Below are positions 58,701 through 64,000 of a stretch of 64,000 nt of DNA, one piece after another. The DNA is taken from assembly GCF_020740795.1 (NCBI RefSeq), contig NC_067296.1, positions 1,465,001 to 1,529,000 of the forward strand, written 5' to 3'. The first letter of the stretch is position 1. Every line of letters starts with the position of its first letter. Source of the DNA: Apus apus (lineage: Eukaryota > Chordata > Aves > Apodiformes > Apodidae). The notes beneath the pieces were generated by a model, which worked only from the letters and a program-made list of their open reading frames with translations, was not told the DNA's origin and ran no database searches. A program made the translations under genes and the position numbers.

Positions 58701-61700
58701 GCTCCATGTCCTTCTTATCTTGGGGGCTCCAGAACTGGACACAGTATTCCAGGTGGGGTCTCACAAGAGCAGGGTGGTGGGGGAGAATCACCTCCCATTT
58801 TCATACATGTCCAGCATATACAATAAAACTGTGTGCTTGCTTTCCTAGAAATTCTGTTAAAATCCAAAACCTAAACTGGGACTTGGTGTGAATTGGCTGA
58901 TGGAGCAGGAAAGCCTCAGTGGCTGTTGAGCAGCACGTGCTGCTCCCACTGAGGTTTCTCACTGCAGAGCAGCAGTGACAGTGCAGGAGGTGGTTGCTGC
59001 TTTGGATACAGAACATGGGGGGCTTGGGGTCGGCATTGAAAAGCTGTGAGAGGTAGTAAGAAGATTCATCAGCTGTACATTTCCTTTTTGCCTAGGTCTT
59101 GTAAATATGAGAGATGGACCAAAAATGTGTTCCTTGTTTTGGACTAAGGTAGTTCTGTGTGTCAGTTTAGTCGATGGGATGTAAAATTATCCTGGTCACA
59201 GCTCTGCAAGGGGCTGTTCCAAAGAAGGCAAAGGGGCTAAGGCCCTAAAACAGCTCCAGATGTTACAGATTTTCTTTCTTCTTACTAGCAATTGCTCTCT
59301 TGGAATTGTCCAGCAGTTTTTCTTCTTAATAATAACCTGTGGAAGAGTCAACAGAATCATGACCAACCAGGTCTTGAAACTTGCCAGTGGTAAGAACATG
59401 CTAGAATCATAGAGTGGTTTGAGTTGGAAGGGACCTGTGTGCAAACTTTAAAACGAGGAAGCGTTTCCAACAAATGCTGATTTGGATTGACATGAGTTTC
59501 TTGTTTTATAAGGGATTTTTTTCCCTACAATGTTTGTACTAAAGCAATGCTGGTTGCAGTCTTCAGAAACTGCAATATTCCTTTACATGTTATTTTATTG
59601 CCTAAGATACTGCTCCATCCCCAAAGTCATATTTTATATTTTAAACTGCTTGTCTTCTAAGATGTATTTATTGCTGTGTTTGTTTAACTTGGTTATCTCC
59701 TTCATCAGTCTGTTTCTTGCTAACTTAAAGCTGCTGCTCTTTGTTTTTAGTATAGAAAGCTGCTTCCCTAGGGATGTATAGTCCAGGACTTGTCTCTGTA
59801 ATGGGGCTATTTGTTTTCTTTGCCCCTTGCAGTTGCCTGCTGTAACATTTGTAGTATGTGTTAAGTAATCCTTGAGGTAACATTTTTATTATGTCATAAA
59901 AAGTGCGTGGCAAATATATAATAACTCATGGAATTTGTTTGTTTAAAATGGAAGGATAATTTATTGAGTGTGTTACATGAGACCTGCTCCCCCTTATTAG
60001 AGCTGTAGAAGTGCAGCTTATTTAGAAGTATGTTCTATTGAGAAAAACCACGATCTCTGACATGCACAGAAAGTTTGAGCATGGTTGGGTAGAAATGACA
60101 TCATAGTTTATGTACTCAATAAAAATTTAATTAAGTCATTACAGAAGTTGCAGTCATCATTTAACCCTCTGATTTCTTATGTTTAGTTCTTTTTTTAAAC
60201 ATTCAGTAATAACCAGTCTCCAAATCTTGATAGCCTATAAAATATCTGCATGAATTTTAATAGTTTATATTAATGGAAAAATAAGAGTAACTGACATAAA
60301 AGGAATTTTCCTGGTGTTTGCACTGTATGTGTTTCTATAAAAATCAACACATGAAAAAGATAATGGGTTAATGGAAGAATATTTGAACTGGGATTTGCTA
60401 GAGTGGCAAAAGCCAGTTCATATTTTGATAGAAAAGCTCTTGCATCATCACCAAAGACTCTTAAGGATGCTACGAAAGCCCTCAGGCCGTGGGGCTCACA
60501 CTGTCATGAGTGTGAAGATTTTAGCTGTGTGAGTTCTCACAGCTTTTCTTTAGCCTGGCATGAGCTGTACATCAAAGGCAGCAGGGCTTATTCCCTGGCA
60601 GAACTGATGCCCCACTCTGCAGTCCTCTTTGCACTTTCTTTTTGTGAAGCCTGTCTCCAGGATGCAGGCTGCTACACGAGTGTGGTGCTGGTGTGCAGGT
60701 AGGAAGAGAGTTATTCCTGTTACTTACACTGATGTTCTGTGCAAGAGCTGTGGAAAATAAAAGCCTGGTGTCTCTTGGAGCTCTTGTGAGAGCCAATACA
60801 AAGACTAATATTTACCAACAAGTGCAGCTTAGCCCTCAGGACAGGGGCTCTTTGTTAAAAAAATTTGTTGAAAGAAATAAAAAGTACAGGTAAAAGGAAT
60901 AAAGAGTTTGGGTGAGGGAGACGCATGTGATGCATGAAAGGAGGATGGAGCCAGACTCTGTTCAGTAGTTCCCAGGGACAGCATGAGGGGCAACAGGCAC
61001 AGCTGGAACATGGGAAGTGCCATGGAAATACAAGGAAAAACTTCTTTCCTGTGAGGGTGACAGAGCCCTGGGACAGGCTGCCCAGGGAGGCTGTGGAGTC
61101 TCCTTCTCTGGAGACATTCAAACCCCCCTGGAGATGCAGCCCTGCGTAAAGTGTTCCAGGCAACGCTGCTTTACTGGGGTGGCAGTTGGACTAGATGATC
61201 TCTAGAGGTCCCTTCCAACTCTGACTATTCTGTGAGGTGTCCCAGCCACTGCTCTGGACCTAGCAGCTGATCCTTTTGGTTCTGTCTTAAGCTCACATGA
61301 GGTCAGTTCTACAAGCCAATGGGTGGCTTCAGCCAAACCACCAAATATTTAACCAACTGTTAAATTTAGTTAAATGTCAGAGTGGAACTTGGACTGAGTC
61401 ACACTTACAGCATAGGGGGAAGTAGCTGGATCATCACAAGCTCTTAGTCATAGTCAAAACAGAGTAAGTCTGAGCTTCTAGTGAGAATTTGTGTGATTCC
61501 TGAGAAAGTCAACATTGACAAGTAAGTGAGGAGTACGGGTAGGGATGGTGCCTCTGTCTTTAGCATCACAGAACCTTTACTGGAATGGCACCTCCAGCTC
61601 TGGAGTCCGTGCTGTAGAAAAAAAGTTGAAAAACCTCCAAGCTTCTAAAAGACCTGTGTGAGCCAAGGCCTGGAAAACCTGCTTCACAGTTAAAATGCAG

Positions 61701-63665
61701 AGAAGTCATCATTGTCTTGGCCTGGGCTGGCACGGAGAGGACAGCTTTGCCCTCACCCCTCCCCCAGCTGTGCTGTTTCTCCACTCGTGGAGCTGAATGA
61801 CAGTGTTCTTGGCTGAGGATTCTTCTGCCACTCACCTCTTTGAGTAACACTGTCATTTGTGCACAGGGTTGACAGAGCTGTGTTACCTGTTGTTCTGAAA
61901 CGTCTGACTGCACTGACATCATTCCAGCCAAATCCAACCCTTTTGGGCCAGGGCACCGTTTCTGTTTTGCCTACTGAGTGTGAAACTGATGATGTTTTCT
62001 CATCACTTCCTCATCAGAGCCTGTACAGATCGTTTTCTGGTTTATTTTTCAGATTAATTCTGTTGTCCTAAAGGAAGACATGAGAACCATGGTAGAAAAC
62101 TTTTATGCAGCTCTGTTTGGATATGATGAGGTAAGAAGGGTGTTTTCAGTCCACATGCAAGAACAAATAGACCATTGAATTCATGAACACAGAATACTCC
62201 AGATGAGTGAAACCTTTGCTGTACATCTCTTTGGAGAAATGTTGTGTCATGGAAGCAGAGTTCTGAGTTCCTGTGATCATCTTGTGCCTGGGATTGAAGT
62301 GCTGCTAAGAAAAAAGAAAGCACACAACATATTGATGTAAAACCATGAGACGTGGAAGGAGGGTTGTTCTTTGTACTGCTTGACCATCAATCAATCCTTT
62401 CCTCCCTCTGACTCCCAATGTACTCAGCTATACTTTGAAATCAAAGAGAGTATTTACAGGGAGTTTGTGGGAGAGGGTATTTATAGGAAGTAGCTAATTA
62501 ATACGGGCAGGCAAAAGCACCCCTGTGCACAAGTGTCTGCAGGACTTTCTAGAAGAAAATACAATTACATCATCTCCTTTAGTAGTGATTCTTTTTGCTC
62601 TGGTGGGTGTTGCTCCTCAGATGGTGGTGGTATTATTTTTTGCAATGATTTGCATTATTAATAACTTATAAAAGTAAACTTCATGGAGTTGTGGACACTG
62701 TTATGCATGCAAGTCTTTAATCTAGTTTTAAGTATAGCCAGGACGTGTCTGCCTGTGTCAGTCTGTCTTTTTTCTTTTCTCTTTTTGTTGACACTCTTTT
62801 TGGAAGCAAAATATCTAGTTAAATTAAAGCCAAATGTTGACCTTTTTCAGTTTTAGCTGAATATTTTAAAGTCCTCTCTTGCCTTTGGCAAATGTGCCAG
62901 CAGAACACAGGAGTTATGAGACTATGGTGGTAACACCACGTAAGCTAAAAAGACAATAAAAATGAGAGAATTTAGACAAAAAAGCACTCATGGATGTGAT
63001 TCTCATATAAGCCAAATTTAATATTAGATTTAACTGGAAAAATCTAGACAGTACTTGATGATGAGGAGCTCTCCCCTTCTCATTTACAATGAAAAAATAG
63101 AAAAGGAAAGCAAAATAGCAAAGTCCTGACTACATTTCTACAACATTGTATTAAATATCCTTTAATTTTTCTTTTCCAAATGTCACGGGCTTCTCACAGT
63201 TCTGTGAGGTGGTTCTGTCTTCTCTGCAAGGCCAGAATTTTTATGGTGAAGATTTCATAACACAGAAATGCAATTATCAGCTCCTGCATTAGGAATACAC
63301 TCACCCAGGTATTTTTCCAAATTAACTGGCCAGAATACTTGTTATAGGCTGCTCTGTAAATTAATTTAAAGCCAGGGTTGTTTTTCCATTCTGGGAAAGA
63401 GTGGGTTTGGTGCCTCTTTGTGTGTGCAGCCCACGGCAGCTGTGGGCTTTGAGACGGCCAATATTGTCAGCTGCCAAGTAGAGCAATGTGGTTGTCTTGT
63501 GTTCAGACCCTCTCCACGTGCAGTTTTTAATCCCCCTCTGTACTTCCACAGGGAATCTTGTCTGATGATCACGTTCTGGCAGCAGCTCTTTGGAGAAACC
63601 TTTTTAACAGGAACTGTGAGGACCCTCGGCACCTGGAGTTACTCGTAGAATACGTGCGCAAGCAG
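19679..63665 (+). CDS. UQCC1: Ubiquinol-cytochrome c reductase complex assembly factor 1 (9 coding exons, 3' end outside window)
   Basis: Join 19679-19702, 22058-22162, 23743-23844, 25025-25132, 27970-28042, 33687-33744, 40878-40986, 62053-62130, 63552-63665: 771 nt, 257 codons, no stop. UQCC1 is the vertebrate homologue of yeast Cbp3. With UQCC2 it binds newly made cytochrome b in the mitochondrion and feeds it into complex III. The first 82 residues contain no Asp or Glu and several Arg/Lys, as expected for a mitochondrial targeting region. The ubiquinol-cytochrome c chaperone domain runs from about residue 110 to the end, with [49 protein letters not shown] and [16 protein letters not shown] matching the human protein closely. 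The human protein is 299 residues, so about 40 are missing beyond 64000. All introns are GT/AG. Confidence 0.96.
19721..19748 (+). other. G-quadruplex motif in UQCC1 intron 1
   Basis: Five runs of three to five G separated by CC loops (19721-19748) lie 18 bases after the exon 1 donor on the coding strand, so the motif is present in both the DNA and the nascent RNA. Two-base loops favour a stable parallel quadruplex. Confidence 0.7.
20812..20855 (-). mobile_element. Short CR1 relic (minus)
   Basis: About 44 bases (CCAGTGTCTCACCACCCTCA, then CAGCAAAGAATTTCTTCCTA) match the internal part of the CR1 3' UTR block found in the larger copies. Both ends of the element are lost. Confidence 0.65.
22058..22162 (+). 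CDS. UQCC1: UQCC1 coding exon 2
   Basis: The acceptor is CTCTGTTCCAG and the donor GTAGGA at 22163. The 35 codons (residues 9-43) read [18 protein letters not shown] and onward, aligning with the human presequence segment around SQWVPVCSRLIP. Phase 0 at both ends. Confidence 0.85.
22163..24980 (+). other. UQCC1: UQCC1 introns 2 and 3 (around exon 3)
   Basis: Intron 2 (22163-23742) and intron 3 (23845-25024) are unique, AT-leaning sequence. I see no repeats of known type, internal exons or RNA genes. Exon 3 at 23743-23844 is the only coding sequence in this stretch. Confidence 0.7.
23743..23844 (+). CDS. UQCC1: UQCC1 coding exon 3
   Basis: The acceptor is TTTTTCCTAG and the donor GTTAGA, a weaker but acceptable GT. 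The 34 codons (residues 44-77) end in NRWFYNTNK, matching human NRKYHTTRK in position and character. Phase 0 at both ends, so skipping it would stay in frame. Confidence 0.85.
25025..25132 (+). CDS. UQCC1: UQCC1 coding exon 4
   Basis: The acceptor is TTTTACAG and the donor GTAAAG. The 36 codons (residues 78-113) include [20 protein letters not shown], essentially the human sequence. It brings the first acidic residues of the protein and begins the conserved domain. Phase 0 at both ends. Confidence 0.95.
25133..27969 (+). other. UQCC1: UQCC1 intron 4
   Basis: A 2837-base phase-0 intron, AT-rich, with no CR1 copy and nothing else recognised. Confidence 0.75.
27970..28042 (+). CDS. UQCC1: UQCC1 coding exon 5
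   Basis: The acceptor is CTTCTTCTTCAG and the donor GTAAGT. It codes [20 protein letters not shown] then EFFN plus one base of a split Arg codon (phase 1 exit). It aligns with human KIKIAALRMYTSCVEKTDFE. Confidence 0.95.
30938..31190. mobile_element. Probable non-autonomous hAT DNA-transposon relic
   Basis: The left end reads CAGCGGTCCCCAAAAT and the reverse complement of the right end reads CAAGAGTTTCCAAAGT, 10 of 16 matching, in the style of Charlie-type hAT termini. The flanking 8-mers CCTTAGAA (30930-30937) and CTTTAGAG (31191-31198) agree at 6 of 8 with a shared TTAGA core, consistent with an aged 8 bp target duplication. A CR1 tail is nested inside. No transposase frame remains. The ends are diverged, so the call is tentative. 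Confidence 0.4.
31090..31156 (+). mobile_element. CR1 3' tail (plus), nested
   Basis: It reads GGGGGGTTGGATCTAGATGG, TCTTTAAGGTCCTTTCCAAC, then AATTCTGTGATTCTATGAT, the plus-sense CR1 3' terminus, truncated to about 65 bases. It lies inside the probable hAT relic and so inserted after it. Confidence 0.85.
33687..33744 (+). CDS. UQCC1: UQCC1 coding exon 6
   Basis: A 58-base exon after CCCATCAAG. It completes the split Arg and codes [18 protein letters not shown], then leaves TG of a split Trp codon before GTAAGT (phase 2 exit). It aligns with human RCQMPDTFNSWFLITLLHVW. Confidence 0.95.
35594..36050 (-). mobile_element. CR1 3' region (minus), part of an internally deleted copy
   Basis: It starts with CATGGAATCATGGAATTGTC and GTTGGAAGGGACCTCTAGAT, then GGGCAGCCTGTCCCAGGGCT, GGTCTCCCCTCAGCCTTCTC and CATCAGGGAGATGCTCTAAT. 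This is the 3' UTR and ORF2 end of a CR1 subfamily also seen at 41024, 53886 and 60948. At about 36045-36053 it jumps directly into reverse-transcriptase coding sequence. Confidence 0.92.
36051..36460 (-). pseudogene. CR1 ORF2 remnant: linker and N-terminal part of reverse transcriptase
   Basis: On the minus strand the segment translates from 36455 to [20 protein letters not shown], then GPDGMHP, a [11 protein letters not shown] segment and [10 protein letters not shown] near 36060. These match the CR1 ORF2 linker and the first reverse-transcriptase motifs. In-frame stops and at least one frame change mark it as dead. The catalytic motifs of the enzyme, which should follow, are absent because of the junction at about 36050. 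Confidence 0.85.
40878..40986 (+). CDS. UQCC1: UQCC1 coding exon 7
   Basis: The acceptor is TGTTCTTGCAG. The first base completes Trp157, followed by [20 protein letters not shown] and [16 protein letters not shown]; the donor is GTAAGT at 40987. This is the most conserved block of the chaperone domain. A CR1 copy begins less than 40 bases after the donor. Confidence 0.96.
41024..41290 (-). mobile_element. CR1 3' fragment (minus), at the start of intron 7
   Basis: The copy reads GGAGCTGGAAGGGACCTCTA, GCAGGGTTGCCTGGAACACT, TTACGCAGGGCTGCATCTCC and GGGCAGCCTGTCCCAGGGCT. It lies less than 40 bases from the exon 7 donor. The TTTACGCAGGGCTGCATCTC variant is shared only with the plus copy at 60948, so these two belong to one subfamily in opposite orientation. 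Confidence 0.9.
41506..42185 (-). mobile_element. CR1 retrotransposon 3' fragment (minus, about 680 bp)
   Basis: The longest continuous CR1 copy here. It starts at GAATCATGGGACCCCAGACT and extends through the usual blocks, CCAGCCCTCTGAGCATCTTC, to CAACACCCCCAGGTCCTTCT and CAATCCATTCT, which is the end of ORF2 / 3' UTR region. No intact frame. Confidence 0.92.
49202..49355 (+). other. Cryptic exon candidate in UQCC1 intron 7
   Basis: A long pyrimidine tract ending in TGTCCTGGCAG (49200-49201) and a consensus donor AGAGG/GTAAGTG (49356) bracket 154 bases. Read in phase with exon 7 it meets a TAG after 45 codons, and its length is not a multiple of three, so inclusion would truncate UQCC1. No evidence of use is available from sequence. 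Confidence 0.2.
50440..50670 (+). repeat. Pyrimidine-rich tract in intron 7
   Basis: About 230 bases are dominated by C and T on the coding strand (for example TTTCTTTTCTTCTTCAATTC and TTTTTCTCTCTCTGATC) with few G. It is low-complexity sequence without a unit repeat. Confidence 0.6.
52736..53090 (-). mobile_element. CR1 3' fragment (minus, older)
   Basis: It starts with CACAGACTCATAAAATGG and GGTTGGAAGGGACCTTTAAG and continues through CAACCTGGCCTTGAACAACT to AAGGCCACTATAAGGTCTCC. It differs from the young copies at many sites (for example CAAGCCTCATCCAACCTGG), indicating an older or different subfamily. Confidence 0.9.
53886..54333 (+). mobile_element. CR1 3' fragment (plus)
   Basis: It contains CATCTGCCTGATGAGGAAAG, GGGGCTGTTCAGTCTGGAGA, GAGGGTGACAGAGCCCTGGG and ends with GATTGGACTCAATGATCTTC and AACCCCTGACATTCTGTGAT. 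It is the same type as the minus copy in intron 6 (35594), in the opposite orientation. Confidence 0.92.
55136..55334 (+). other. Open frame ending in an A19 tract, possible retrocopy or chance
   Basis: A frame from ATG 55136 reads with mixed charged composition (for example [20 protein letters not shown] and [13 protein letters not shown]), then runs into 19 A at 55316-55334. A coding-like stretch followed by an A tract suggests a processed retrocopy, but there is no AATAAA before the tract and I do not recognise the protein. Confidence 0.15.
55463..55862 (+). mobile_element. CR1 3' fragment (plus, young type)
   Basis: It runs from GGAGACAGGCTAAGAGAGCT through GAGGGTGGTGAGAGCCTGGC and GTGTCCCTGCCCATGCAGGA to CAACCCAAACCAGTCTATGA and TTCTATGG, the CR1 3' terminus. 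It is near-identical, in reverse complement, to the minus copy at 41506. Confidence 0.93.
57946..57997. repeat. Tandem duplication of a 25-base unit
   Basis: Two adjacent copies of CCCTGCTCCATGGGGCTGAT plus GCTGA, followed by a diverged third partial copy (CTCTGCTCTGGTTCCAGGCT). It lies in intron 7 just upstream of the CR1 at 58247. Confidence 0.7.
58247..58797 (-). mobile_element. CR1 3' fragment (minus, about 550 bp, older)
   Basis: It starts with CACAGAATCATAGAAAGGGT and GGGTTGGAAGGGACCTTAAA and extends past CATAGGGGAGGTGCTCCAGC and CAGGTGGGGTCTCACAAGAG, the ORF2 end region. The internal block (CACCTACCACTAGATAAGGT) is the variant found in older CR1 copies. Confidence 0.92.
59401..59437 (-). 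mobile_element. CR1 3' tip (minus)
   Basis: Only about 37 bases remain: TAGAATCATAGAGTGGTTTG and AGTTGGAAGGGACCTGT. It is a severely 5'-truncated insertion or a deletion remnant. Confidence 0.75.
60948..61236 (+). mobile_element. CR1 3' fragment (plus)
   Basis: It reads GAGCCAGACTCTGTTCAGTA, GAGGGTGACAGAGCCCTGGG, GGAGATGCAGCCCTGCGTAA, AGTGTTCCAGGCAACGCTGC and ends with GATCTCTAGAGGTCCCTTCC and ACTATTCTGTGAGG. It shares its diagnostic variant with the minus copy at 41024. Confidence 0.92.
62053..62130 (+). CDS. UQCC1: UQCC1 coding exon 8
   Basis: The acceptor is TTATTTTTCAG and the donor GTAAGA. The 26 codons (residues 194-219) end in [11 protein letters not shown], matching human HFYAAILGYDE. 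The first half ([10 protein letters not shown]) is less like human VNPYILKKNM but keeps its length. Phase 0 at both ends. Confidence 0.93.
62131..63551 (+). other. UQCC1: UQCC1 intron 8
   Basis: A 1421-base phase-0 intron, AT-rich and unique. No repeat or exon is recognised. Confidence 0.8.
63552..63665 (+). CDS. UQCC1: UQCC1 coding exon 9
   Basis: The acceptor is ACTTCCACAG and the donor GTACCC. The 38 codons (residues 220-257) run [20 protein letters not shown] to [11 protein letters not shown], nearly the human sequence. Human continues with one more coding exon (starting IQYLDSM); no match to that is seen before 64000. Confidence 0.95.
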
Positions 63666-64000
63666 GTACCCTGCAGCTCGTGGTGTGGCTGCCCTTCATT
63701 CCCTTCTCTGGAGTATTGCAGTTTTATTTTCATTGCTTGCAGACTGTGTAGCTCAGTTCTCATAAATATCACTGAGGTTTATATTCAGTAGTTAGGAGAA
63801 AAAGGTTAAAATACAAAAACTGGCAGATACTGCGGTTCGATGGGATGTTGCTGCAGAGAAGCTCAGGGAATACTGCAGGTAATTGTGCTGATCCTTTCCT
63901 GGGCCTGTGCTCTGGTGGGGCTTGACAAAATGTGTCAGGAATGGGCTGCAACTTGTAGAGTTACAGTTGATGTTGCAGAGTTGGGATCCTCTTCATACCG
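63666..64000 (+). other. UQCC1: UQCC1 intron 9, 5' part
   Basis: Sequence after the exon 9 donor (GTACCC) to the window end. The expected last coding exon is not present, so the gene continues beyond the window. Confidence 0.75.

Larger units (their letters stand above)
40987..62052 (+). other. UQCC1: UQCC1 intron 7 (21 kb)
   Basis: A 21066-base phase-0 intron, the largest in the window. It holds CR1 copies at 41024, 41506, 52736, 53886, 55463, 58247, 59401 and 60948. A block of about 10.5 kb (42.2-52.7 kb) has no recognised CR1. A cryptic exon candidate lies at 49202-49355 and a pyrimidine-rich tract at about 50440-50670. No nested gene is convincing. Confidence 0.75.

Overview
This window is vertebrate nuclear DNA, almost certainly from a bird. 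It has two spliced genes with canonical GT/AG introns, a CpG-rich promoter, and about 16 dispersed copies of CR1, the dominant avian non-LTR retrotransposon. I see no bacterial-type genes, CRISPR array, rRNA or tRNA gene. I cannot fix the species from the sequence.

Layout: (1) 1-4225 holds GDF5, plus strand, two coding exons (319-952 and 2505-3373) joined by a 1.55 kb phase-1 intron. It encodes a complete 500-residue BMP-family preproprotein and is followed by a 3' UTR ending near an AATAAA at 4203. (2) 4226-19063 is intergenic, with no convincing gene. It carries six larger CR1 copies, including an inverted pair at 6.9-7.7 kb and a tandem pair at 17.2-18.2 kb. Its AT-rich unique stretches are candidates for GDF5 enhancers. 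(3) 19064-20160 is the UQCC1 promoter region: a 13-copy minisatellite ends about 170 bp before the start codon and is followed by a CpG island with ETS and YY1-type motifs and a G-quadruplex motif. (4) 19679-63665 holds UQCC1, plus strand. Nine coding exons are placed to the base and join to an uninterrupted 257-codon frame. The last coding exon, about 40 residues by comparison with the human protein, lies beyond the window. The introns hold most of the remaining CR1 copies, and intron 7 alone is 21 kb.

Gene logic: GDF5 is a secreted joint and limb patterning signal. UQCC1 is a mitochondrial assembly factor for respiratory complex III. They are not functionally linked but are neighbours in the same orientation in mammals too, so the window preserves an old synteny block. 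In mammals, joint enhancers of GDF5 lie downstream of the gene, including inside UQCC1, so the intergenic and intronic DNA here may regulate GDF5 (inference).

I found no previously undescribed multi-gene system. The most interesting items are the minisatellite abutting the UQCC1 promoter, complementary CR1 copies flanking UQCC1 exon 7, a probable hAT DNA-transposon relic with a CR1 tail nested in it, a CR1 copy with an internal deletion or chimeric junction, and a cryptic exon candidate in intron 7.
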